Positions 25,968 through 33,812 of a stretch of DNA of 37,450 nt are shown here, piece by piece. Under the pieces are notes generated by a model that worked only from the letters and a program-made list of their open reading frames with translations, was not told where the DNA came from and did no database searches. The stretch is from Candidatus Pelagibacterales bacterium (GTDB lineage Bacteria > Pseudomonadota > Alphaproteobacteria > TMED109): positions 48,385-85,834 of the forward strand of contig PBIU01000005.1 of assembly GCA_002720535.1 (NCBI GenBank), given 5' to 3'. The position numbers and the translations under genes are program-made. Position 1 is the first letter of the stretch. The number at the start of each line of letters is the position of its first letter.

Positions 25968-26948
25968 ATGATGAGATTAGCCATAAGAGTATCTTCTGCG
26001 AGCAGTTCAGGCAGAGGACATTTTGAAAGGTGTTTAGCTATAAGGAGCTATATACCAGAAGGTGTATTTTGGTTTGTAGATTATGAATCAGACTATATAA
26101 AAAATAAAATTTTTAAATCTGATAAAATATTTTATGAAAATGGGAAAAATAAATTTAATATATTAAAAAATAATCTGGAAAAATATTCTATTAATTGTAT
26201 TTTAATTGATAGCTATGCGATTAATAGTAAAGATATTCATAACATAAGTAATAATATACCAATAGTCGTTTTTGATGACCAAAATACTAATACAATAGCT
26301 GACATATTAATATGTCCTCATCCTTTAAATTATAATGATATTCAAGGTAAAAAATATCTTATTGGCCCAAAATATGCACCAATTTCTAATAAATTCAGTT
26401 TTTTTGAAAAAGAAAATAGTAAAGATAAAAAGATTTTAATTTCTTTTGGTGCTTATGATAGTAATGGAATTACATTAAATGTTATTAAGTCAGTTAAAAA
26501 GTTTATTGAAGATAGTAAATATAATTTAAATATAATAATTATTTTAGGAAAGGAATCTCCAATTATTACAAAAGTTCAACATGAAATTCAAAATTTATCT
26601 AATTATAAATTAATACTAGATTGCGATAAAATGGAAAAAATATATAAAAATTGTGATATTGCTATTGGTTCACCAGGTCTATCTTATTTAGAAAGAATGG
26701 CCTCAGGGACACCGAGTATATTGATATCTCAGAATAAATTGCATGATATCTTGATTAATAAATGGGTAGATTTGGGTTGTGGAATAAAAGCTGAAAATTC
26801 TGCTAATTCAATAGAATATACATTAAAAAAATTGATTTTAGATGATAACCTTCACCAGGAATTAATACTTAAGGGTAAAAATACAGTAGATGGCAAAGGT
26901 GCGGAAAGAATTGCAAAAGAAATTATTAATATGGTTAGTATAAAATGA
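25968..26948 (+). CDS. pseG: UDP-2,4-diacetamido-trideoxy-altropyranose hydrolase, PseG-like
   Basis: A 326-residue GT-B-fold hydrolase that releases UDP to give 2,4-diacetamido-2,4,6-trideoxy-L-altrose. The N-terminus RVSSASSSGRGHFERCLAI corresponds to the PseG R-DAS-xIGxGHxxRC motif, with the catalytic His18. VVFDDQ, IGPKYAPI (family GPxYALL), ISFGAYDS (family SFGGxDP) and IGSPGLSYLERMASGTPSI follow in the family order. The drift in GGxDP and the loss of the first Asp in the DAS motif are noted but do not change the call. It overlaps pseC by 4 bases. Start is ATG 25968 or the adjacent 25971. Confidence 0.85.
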   Translation: MMRLAIRVSSASSSGRGHFERCLAIRSYIPEGVFWFVDYESDYIKNKIFKSDKIFYENGKNKFNILKNNLEKYSINCILIDSYAINSKDIHNISNNIPIVVFDDQNTNTIADILICPHPLNYNDIQGKKYLIGPKYAPISNKFSFFEKENSKDKKILISFGAYDSNGITLNVIKSVKKFIEDSKYNLNIIIILGKESPIITKVQHEIQNLSNYKLILDCDKMEKIYKNCDIAIGSPGLSYLERMASGTPSILISQNKLHDILINKWVDLGCGIKAENSANSIEYTLKKLILDDNLHQELILKGKNTVDGKGAERIAKEIINMVSIK

Positions 26949-28123
26949 TTAAATATCCTTATTCAAAACCTGAGGTAACTAAGTCAGATATTAATGAGGT
27001 AAAAAAGGTATTATTAGGTGGGTATTTGAGCCAAGGAGAAAAAATTCATAAATTTGAATATGAGTTATCAAGATATTTTGATAGTAAAAATGCTATAGTT
27101 TGTAATTCGGGAACAGCAGCATTACATTTAATTTATATGGCTCTAGGAATTGGACCTAAAGCTGGACTCTTAACAACACCTATAACTTTCTTGGCTACTG
27201 CTAATGCAGCAAAAATGTGTAATGCATCAGTATATTTCGCAGATGTAGATCATATATCAGGCCTCTTGACTGCAGATACAATAGAAAAATCTTTAAAAAA
27301 ATATAAAAATAAAATTAAAGTAATTACATTGGTACATTTAGGAGGTAAAATATGCGATTTAGAATCAATATCTAAAGTAGCAAAAAAATATAATTGCTTA
27401 ATTGTAGAAGATGCAAGTCACGCAGCAGGAGCTGAATATTATGATAAAGGTGGAGTTAGTAGTAAGGTAGGAAGTAATAAGTATAGTATTGCAACGGCGT
27501 TTAGTTTTAATGCTATCAAACATGTTGCTATGGGCGAAGGGGGTTGTGTATCAACTAATAATAAAATAATAGCTGATAAAATTAAAAATTTAAGAAGTCA
27601 TGGTATGTTAAGGCAAAAAAATAAATTGCTTTATAAACCTAAAGAACATGCACCTTGGTATTATGAAATGCAAGAGTTAGGTTGGAATTATAGAGCTGAT
27701 GAGACTTCATGTGCATTAGGATTAAGCCAACTTAAAAGATTGCAAAGAGGAATATTTAAAAGGAGAAAAATAGCAAGATATTATTTTAATGAATTAAAAG
27801 ATATAGATTGTATTATTCTACCAGCTAATATTAAAAGTATTAATCAGAGTGTTTGGCATTTATATCCACTACTTATAGATTTTAAAAAAATAGGTATTAG
27901 TCGTAGTCATATGATGAAACAATTATTGAAATATGGAATTCAAACACAAGTTCACTATATACCTTTATTTATGCAACCATATTATAGAAATAGAAATTTT
28001 TTCTTATTTAAAGAATCCATAAAATATTATGATTCTACATTAAGCATCCCTTTATATGTGCAGCTTAATAAAAAAGATATTATTTATATAAGTTCAAAAA
28101 TTAAGAGTGTAATAAATCATTAA
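26945..28123 (+). CDS. pseC: UDP-4-keto-sugar 4-aminotransferase, PseC-like
   Basis: A 392-residue PLP enzyme of the DegT/DnrJ/EryC1 family that adds the 4-amino group to the PseB product using glutamate. The N-terminus begins YPYSKPEVTKSDI, then SQGEKIHKFEYELSRYF and CNSGTAALHL. EDASHAAGAEY holds the PLP-ring Asp region, and the Schiff-base lysine is Lys192 in FNAIKHVAMGEGG (family FHPVKxITTGEGG). TQVHYIPLFMQPYY is the C-terminal signature. Length and order fit PseC. It overlaps pseG by 4 bases, so both are translated together. Confidence 0.92.
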   Translation: MIKYPYSKPEVTKSDINEVKKVLLGGYLSQGEKIHKFEYELSRYFDSKNAIVCNSGTAALHLIYMALGIGPKAGLLTTPITFLATANAAKMCNASVYFADVDHISGLLTADTIEKSLKKYKNKIKVITLVHLGGKICDLESISKVAKKYNCLIVEDASHAAGAEYYDKGGVSSKVGSNKYSIATAFSFNAIKHVAMGEGGCVSTNNKIIADKIKNLRSHGMLRQKNKLLYKPKEHAPWYYEMQELGWNYRADETSCALGLSQLKRLQRGIFKRRKIARYYFNELKDIDCIILPANIKSINQSVWHLYPLLIDFKKIGISRSHMMKQLLKYGIQTQVHYIPLFMQPYYRNRNFFLFKESIKYYDSTLSIPLYVQLNKKDIIYISSKIKSVINH

Positions 28124-29921
28124 TCCTAGCGTAGTATTTTGTGATTCATATGAGGCTTTAAATACGCTTTATTCTAGAGGTTTGTCTGAGACTACTAAAA
28201 TAATTACAAAATCCCCACGAATATTAAGCTCTAATAATAATTATGTTCAAGATTTAGAAAAAGATGTAAATAATAAATATAATGAAATTTATAGAAATAA
28301 ATCAAAAGAATATACTTATGAAATTTATAATAGTTTAAAAAAAGAAAAAAATATTTCTGAATATAGCTTGTTATGTTCACAAAAATTTTTGAAATTTTAT
28401 AATCAAATATATTTTGCAAGTTTATTTAGCGATAGTTTTCTAGGAAGAGAATTTTGGGTAATTAAGCCCATTTGTAAAGATAAAAAAATAAATTATGCTA
28501 TTTCTTCTGATATTTATAATATTTTAGAGCTTCACCCAAATTGTAAAATCAAGGAAATTCCAGTCAATTCAACTAATGAAAGATCCGCTCGTGGGGATAG
28601 TAAAGTAAGTCTTTATTCACGCTTACGTATCGTAGGGTATAAAGGCATATTTTGGAATTTTTTGAATTTAATATCTTTTTTATTTAAAAGTAATAAAGTT
28701 AAAATAGCTATAATAAGTAGTAACGAATTAGTGAGAGATATTAGTTTTTATCTTTTATGGAGAAAGAATCTTAATATATTTTACTTTAAGAAATTTTTTA
28801 ATTTTAAAAATAAAATAGTGATTATTAAAAATGAAAATATAATTAAAAATATTAGTGTTATTGTAAATAAAATTTTTCTAAAAGCATTGAGGGACGTACC
28901 ATCAGAAACTATTAGAGAATTATTAATAGCTAAATGGAACATAGAATTAATAGATATTATTAATTCATATAGAACATATAAGCATAATATTAAAAATATT
29001 TTAGATAAAAAAAAGATAGATTTTATTTTAATTGGTTATTTAGATATGCTTAAAGGGCTTGCTCTTCATAATATATGTCAAAATAAAAGTATACCCTTAA
29101 TATCATGCCAACATGGTATTACAAGAGAGATAATATTTGATCCTAACATGAGATCAATATTTTTTGAAACGAGTTTTAGCGACTATTTATTTTGTTATAA
29201 TGATATGTCTAAGAAAGTTACGCAGTCTGCAATGTATTATAATCAAAATAATATTTATAATATCGGTCTTCCTTCTGATTATAGAAACTTTATTTCTAAA
29301 AAAAATAAGAGTAAAGAAATTTGTTATATTTCTACAATTTTATTATCCGGCGGTATTCCAAATTTTATAGCACCTGAAAAGGATATTGAATTAATAAATT
29401 GGGAATTAAAACTGATAAATAAAGTTTTTAAAAAAACTATAAAGACTATAGATTATAAACCTTATCCTGCTATTAGATATGCAGAAAATGACATTAGTAT
29501 TCAGGCTGTTAAGGAAGATAATAATCTAAAATTAGTGGGTACTCATATAGATTTAAGATATATAATTTCAAATTATGGCCTATTAATAACTTCTGGTGCT
29601 ACAAGTACTTTAGGATGGTGTGTTCAATCTAACATTCCTTTAATAATTATAAATAGAAAAGGCTCGCTTTCAATAAAAGAAAGCGTAATTCATGATTTTA
29701 AAAAAGCTTTTTTTATTTTTGATGATTCAGATGAAAATTGGACTAAAAAATTAAAATCATTTTTAGAAAAAGAATATTCAGATATATTAAAGTTATGGAG
29801 AAATAAATTAGATACTAGACCTGCTATTATAAAAAAGTATTTTGGTGATGTTAACTTAAATGCAGGCAAGAATGGTGCAAATATTATTAATAATATAATT
29901 AGAGAACAAAAATTTGGATAA
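28119..29921 (+). CDS. probable surface-glycan transferase (GT-B-like), family not assigned
   Basis: About 600 residues; the frame is open from 28116, after a TAA at 28113. The first standard start codon is TTG 28182, but the 20 codons before it read as protein (NPSVVFCDSYEALNTLYSRG) and continue smoothly, so translation probably begins near the pseC stop at ATT 28119 or ATC 28116. The C-terminal 300 residues show GT-B-like features: SCQHGITREI, IYNIGLPSDYR, ISTILLSGGIPNF and ITSGATSTLGWCVQSNIPLIIIN, as in capsule and LIC12162-like transferases. I cannot name the substrate. It lies inside the pse block, so it may transfer the pseudaminic residue (inference). It overlaps the next gene by 8 bases. 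Confidence 0.65.
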   Translation: MNPSVVFCDSYEALNTLYSRGLSETTKIITKSPRILSSNNNYVQDLEKDVNNKYNEIYRNKSKEYTYEIYNSLKKEKNISEYSLLCSQKFLKFYNQIYFASLFSDSFLGREFWVIKPICKDKKINYAISSDIYNILELHPNCKIKEIPVNSTNERSARGDSKVSLYSRLRIVGYKGIFWNFLNLISFLFKSNKVKIAIISSNELVRDISFYLLWRKNLNIFYFKKFFNFKNKIVIIKNENIIKNISVIVNKIFLKALRDVPSETIRELLIAKWNIELIDIINSYRTYKHNIKNILDKKKIDFILIGYLDMLKGLALHNICQNKSIPLISCQHGITREIIFDPNMRSIFFETSFSDYLFCYNDMSKKVTQSAMYYNQNNIYNIGLPSDYRNFISKKNKSKEICYISTILLSGGIPNFIAPEKDIELINWELKLINKVFKKTIKTIDYKPYPAIRYAENDISIQAVKEDNNLKLVGTHIDLRYIISNYGLLITSGATSTLGWCVQSNIPLIIINRKGSLSIKESVIHDFKKAFFIFDDSDENWTKKLKSFLEKEYSDILKLWRNKLDTRPAIIKKYFGDVNLNAGKNGANIINNIIREQKFG

Positions 29922-30495
29922 TATTAAAGCTTTAAAAGAAAGTGATATTTATATAAGGCCGTTATTAAGCGAAGATATAACAGTTAGATATCTATCATGG
30001 TTTAAGAACGATATTGTAACTAAGTTTTTAGATGCAAAAAATTTAAAAAAAAATGAAGTTATAAAATACTTAAATTATGGGAAGGAATCAGGTAGTTACT
30101 ATATTTATGCTATATGTCTAAAATCAAATGATATGCATATAGGAAATATTAAAATAGGTCCTATAAAAAGGAAAGATGGAATATCAGATTTAGTTACTGT
30201 TATTGGAGATGATTATTATTGGGGTAAGGGTTTTGCCAAATACGCAATCATTTCTGCAATAGATATTGGTTTTAATCAAGGAGGCATAAGAAAATTTAGT
30301 GCAAGTATTAATTCTTTAAATATTTCATCTTTAAAAGCTTACACATCGGCAGGAATGAAAAAAGAGGCTATTATTCAGAATTATTTTTATAATAATGTAG
30401 AAAATGAAATTATTATTTCGGATAAAATATATGTTGGGTGTGAAAATAAAAAATTTAATATGGATCTTTTGCAGAGTTGGGAGCCTTTTTCCTAG
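29914..30495 (+). CDS. pseH: GNAT N-acetyltransferase, probable PseH
   Basis: A 193-residue GNAT-fold acyltransferase with a TTG start overlapping the preceding gene by 8 bases. It starts IYIRPLLSEDITVRYLSWFKND, like RimJ/RimL- and PseH-type enzymes. The acetyl-CoA loop region is GDDYYWGKGFAKYAI (family GxGxA), and the C-terminal SASINSLNISSLKAYTSAGMKKE matches the N-x-xS-xAYxxxGF motif. In the pseudaminic pathway PseH acetylates the 4-amino group made by PseC, and no other acetyltransferase is in the block, so PseH is the best call. Confidence 0.78.
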   Translation: MDNIKALKESDIYIRPLLSEDITVRYLSWFKNDIVTKFLDAKNLKKNEVIKYLNYGKESGSYYIYAICLKSNDMHIGNIKIGPIKRKDGISDLVTVIGDDYYWGKGFAKYAIISAIDIGFNQGGIRKFSASINSLNISSLKAYTSAGMKKEAIIQNYFYNNVENEIIISDKIYVGCENKKFNMDLLQSWEPFS

Positions 30496-30519
30496 AGGTT
30501 TTAGGGTATATATCTAATC

Positions 30520-31539
30520 ATGAAAACTAATTTTAAAATATTTAATAAGAATATTTATCAAGACTCGCCTTGTTTAATAATTGCAGAAATTGGAATTAAT
30601 CACCTTGGGGAAGTAAAACTATGTGAAGAAATGATATTATCTGCGTTAGATGCGGGAGCAGATTGTGTTAAATTACAAACTGTAAATGTGGAAGAAAGTT
30701 ATCATCCAAATACGGAATCATATAGAGTTTTTAAAAATGCGGAACTAAATATTGAAGAACTTAAATACCTTATTAAAATAACTGAAAAAAATAATGGTTT
30801 TTTATTTTCTACACCGGGTGATATATCTTCCTTAAATTTATTGAGTCTTTTAAATATACAAGCATATAAAATTTCTTCAGGTCTTTTAGGTAATTTACCA
30901 TTAATACAAGAAATTTCTAAAACTAATATGCCTATAATTTTATCTACTGGCATGGCTTCGGAAATTGACATTGATAGAGCTTTAAGTCAAATCAAGAATT
31001 ACGAAAAAACAAATATAGCCCTATTACACTGTGTATCAATTTATCCAGCTAAAAATGAGTTTTTAAATTTACAGTTTATAAGACATCTATCAGAAAAATA
31101 TAATGTTATATCTGGTTATTCAGATCATAGTATAGGCCCTCTAGCCTGCATTTCTGCAGTTGCAAGCGGAGCAAAAATAATTGAAAAACATTTTACTATA
31201 GATAATAATATTACAGGTGCTGATAATAGTTTATCAATGAATCCAAAAGAATTTAAATCTATGTGTAAAAATATTAGAGAGACTGAAGAAATGTTGTATG
31301 GTTCAACATTTAAACCTCATCCTTTGGAAGAAAGTTTAAAAAAATCTAGATATAGAAAAATAGTTGCTGGAGTAAATATTAATAAAGGGGATGAAATAAA
31401 TTTATCTAATGTAAACTTTATGAGAATAGACGATGATTTAGATTCAATTGATGCGTCTGAATGGAATTTATTTTCCGGTAAAAAAAGTAAAAAAAATATT
31501 CAAAAATTTAGTCCTATTACTTTAAAATGTATTTTGTAA
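30520..31539 (+). CDS. pseI: pseudaminic acid synthase, PseI (NeuB family)
   Basis: A 339-residue NeuB-type synthase that condenses PEP with 2,4-diacetamido-trideoxy-altrose to pseudaminate. The motifs are IIAEIGINHLGEV, ADCVKLQT, FSTPGD, KISSGLLGNLPLI, LSTGMAS, LLHCVSIYPA, GYSDHSIGPLA and IEKHFTIDNNITGADNSLSMNP. The SAF domain at about 280-335 (RYRKIVAGVNINKGDEI) closes it. Unlike the NeuB-like protein at 8941 it has no cupin and retains the standard motifs. Length and position at the end of the pse block support PseI over NeuB or LegI. Confidence 0.9.
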   Translation: MKTNFKIFNKNIYQDSPCLIIAEIGINHLGEVKLCEEMILSALDAGADCVKLQTVNVEESYHPNTESYRVFKNAELNIEELKYLIKITEKNNGFLFSTPGDISSLNLLSLLNIQAYKISSGLLGNLPLIQEISKTNMPIILSTGMASEIDIDRALSQIKNYEKTNIALLHCVSIYPAKNEFLNLQFIRHLSEKYNVISGYSDHSIGPLACISAVASGAKIIEKHFTIDNNITGADNSLSMNPKEFKSMCKNIRETEEMLYGSTFKPHPLEESLKKSRYRKIVAGVNINKGDEINLSNVNFMRIDDDLDSIDASEWNLFSGKKSKKNIQKFSPITLKCIL

Positions 31540-31603
31540 TACTATGGCTGAAAATTATACATACTTAAAGCATGGTCTATATTTATAAACTTAGGATATC
31601 TTA

Positions 31604-32656
31604 ATGTTTAAACATAGAGTTTTAATAACAGCAGTCTCAGGTGCTTTGGGACCACAAAATATTAATTTTATGAAGAACTCAATTAAAGGAGATGTATGGG
31701 TTTTAGGTGTAGATGTAAAACATAATTATGTTGCAGAAAATAATGCTAATGAATTTGCATTAGTTCCCCTAGGAAATACTAAAAAATATATTTCTAGAAT
31801 TCAGGAATTAATTAACCTTCACAAGATTACAATGGTACTTCCCTGTTCAGATGAGGAAGCTATAAACTTATCAAGAAATAGAGAAGTTATAGAGAGTAAA
31901 AGTACATTATTAGCAACAGCAAAAATATCGACTATTAAAACTATATCTAATAAAATACTTACTTATAATTTTTTTAAAAAAGTTGGTATAACAGTGCCAG
32001 ATTTTAGAGTATGCAATAATGAACTAGAATTAATTAAACATGCCTCAAATTTTTATCAAGAAAGGGGCTCATTTGTTATAAAAGATGCTATTGCTAGGGG
32101 TAATAGAGGAACAATATTGGTAGATAAAACTATTAAAGGTAGGCAAGATTATATGGGCTCCAGAGAATTACATATGGGTTGGGAATATTTTAATGATAAT
32201 TTTAAGAAGTTTGTGGATCAAACTTTTCCGAAATTAATTACTGAGCGCCTTTATGAGCCGTGTTATGATATAGATGTATTATCAAAGGATGGAAAGTTAA
32301 TAAATGCTATTGCTCGGGAAAGAATAAACCCTGCAGGTGTTCCTTATCATGGAAATATTATGAGAAATAATAATAAATTAACTAATTTAGCAAAAAAAGT
32401 GTCTGAGTATCTAGAATTAACTTGGTTATATGACATTGATATAATGACTAGAAAAGATGGAACACCTGTATTATTAGAAGTAAATCCCAGGCCAAGTGGT
32501 AGCTCAGCCGCTTCTATGCAGTGCGGAGTTCCCCTTTATAAAAACTTATTAGAGTTATTTGAGAGAGATGATTTTCAAGAAAAAAATTATTTTGTCGATG
32601 GAACAATTATTAGTCCTAGTTTTATATGTAATGTTATTAAACCGAAAATAAAGTAA
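31604..32656 (+). CDS. ATP-grasp ligase (CarB-like), substrate unknown
   Basis: A 350-residue ATP-grasp protein that would activate a carboxylate as acyl phosphate and join it to an amine. The N-terminal half is a pre-ATP-grasp Rossmann domain (RVLITAVSGALGPQN, WVLGVDVK, MVLPCSDEEAI). The ATP-binding part contains SFVIKDAIARGNRGT (lysine and glycine-rich loop), a C-terminal DIDIMTRKDGTPVLLEVNPRPSGSSA with the metal-binding Glu and Asn, and LITERLYEPCYDIDVLSKDG. It lies 64 bases after pseI and 1 base before the LeuA-like gene. Such ligases may attach an amino acid or acyl group to a sugar (inference). Confidence 0.85.
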   Translation: MFKHRVLITAVSGALGPQNINFMKNSIKGDVWVLGVDVKHNYVAENNANEFALVPLGNTKKYISRIQELINLHKITMVLPCSDEEAINLSRNREVIESKSTLLATAKISTIKTISNKILTYNFFKKVGITVPDFRVCNNELELIKHASNFYQERGSFVIKDAIARGNRGTILVDKTIKGRQDYMGSRELHMGWEYFNDNFKKFVDQTFPKLITERLYEPCYDIDVLSKDGKLINAIARERINPAGVPYHGNIMRNNNKLTNLAKKVSEYLELTWLYDIDIMTRKDGTPVLLEVNPRPSGSSAASMQCGVPLYKNLLELFERDDFQEKNYFVDGTIISPSFICNVIKPKIK

Positions 32657-32657
32657 T

Positions 32658-33812
32658 ATGAAGAATATTAAATTTCAAGATACCTCTTTGAGAGATGGAG
32701 AACAAACTCCAGGTGTTGCATATAACCTCCAAGACAAAATTAGAATTACAGAACAACTAATAAAATTAAATGTTGATAGTATTGAGGTTGGTTTTCCTGC
32801 TGCTTCAAAAGATGAAGCAGCAATTGTAAAAGAAATTTCATTAAAATATAAAAATAATAAAAATATATTTTGCGTTTTTGCAAGGGCTATTAAGGAAGAT
32901 ATAGATATTGCTTATGAAAGTATTAAAGAAGCAAAATTCAAAAGATTACAAATTGTTGCTCCTGCATCTGACATACACATTAAATATTCTACCAGTAAAG
33001 ATAAAAAATCTATACTTAAAGATTTAGAGGCAGCTATTAAATATGCGTCTTCAAAATTTCAAGATATTCAATTTACCGCACAAGACGCTCCTCGAGCAGA
33101 TTTAAAATTTTTAAAAAAACTAATAGACACAGCTATTAAAAATGGAGCAAGAATTGTTTGCTTGCCAGATACTTCTGGTTTTTGCTTGCCAGAAGAATAT
33201 GGAAAATTAATTTCTTCAATAAAAAAACATATAAGCTTAAATGATGTTACAATATCAGCTCATTGCCATAATGATTTAGGGTTAGCAGCAATAAATACTA
33301 TTGCTGCAATAAAAGCAGGTGCTGATCAAGTAGAATGTACTATAAATGGAATAGGAGAAAGAGCTGGTAATACTCCTATGGAAGAAATTGCCGTTATAAT
33401 AAATTTAAAATATAAGGAATTATATACTAATGCTTTAAACTTAAAATATTTTAAAGAAGTTAGTAATATAATGTCTGATATAACAGGTTTACAAGTCCAT
33501 GTTAATAAACCTTTGTTTGGAAAGAATGCATTTCTACATTCTTCCGGCATGCATCAAAAGGCTATTATAAATAATAAAGAAACTTTTGAAGTTATTAATG
33601 CAGAAGATTATGGAATAAAAGGGGGTAAACTATCAATAGGAAAATTATCTGGTAAAGCTGGTGTTGTTAACTACTTAAAACAGATGAATATTATTTTAGA
33701 TGATAAAGAATTAAAAAAAGTTATGGAATTAATAAAAAAAGAAGCAATAAATATTAAAGAGTTTAATAAAGATAAAATTATTAGAATACTTAAAAAACAA
33801 AATATTAATTGA
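32658..33812 (+). CDS. 2-isopropylmalate/homocitrate synthase-like condensing enzyme
   Basis: A 384-residue DRE-TIM metallolyase that joins acetyl-CoA to a 2-oxo acid. The motifs are QDTSLRDGEQTPGV (7-20), VEVGFPAAS-type IEVGFPAAS, FTAQDAPRADLKF, the metal ligands His202 and His204 in AHCHNDLGLA, NGIGERAGNTPMEE (230-243) and SSGMHQ. It stops after the catalytic and connector regions, with no LeuA regulatory domain, like NifV/homocitrate or FrbC-type enzymes. Finding it inside a glycan island, one base after an ATP-grasp ligase and directly followed by an SpsF-HemL fusion, suggests it makes a special organic acid for sugar decoration rather than leucine (inference). Confidence 0.85.
   Translation: MKNIKFQDTSLRDGEQTPGVAYNLQDKIRITEQLIKLNVDSIEVGFPAASKDEAAIVKEISLKYKNNKNIFCVFARAIKEDIDIAYESIKEAKFKRLQIVAPASDIHIKYSTSKDKKSILKDLEAAIKYASSKFQDIQFTAQDAPRADLKFLKKLIDTAIKNGARIVCLPDTSGFCLPEEYGKLISSIKKHISLNDVTISAHCHNDLGLAAINTIAAIKAGADQVECTINGIGERAGNTPMEEIAVIINLKYKELYTNALNLKYFKEVSNIMSDITGLQVHVNKPLFGKNAFLHSSGMHQKAIINNKETFEVINAEDYGIKGGKLSIGKLSGKAGVVNYLKQMNIILDDKELKKVMELIKKEAINIKEFNKDKIIRILKKQNIN

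Noticed and set aside
31544-31588. A 14-codon ORF (MAENYTYLKHGLYL) between pseI and the ATP-grasp gene
   Set aside because: No ribosome site, too short to test, and such ORFs are expected by chance in a 64-base gap. A leader peptide or gene relic cannot be shown.
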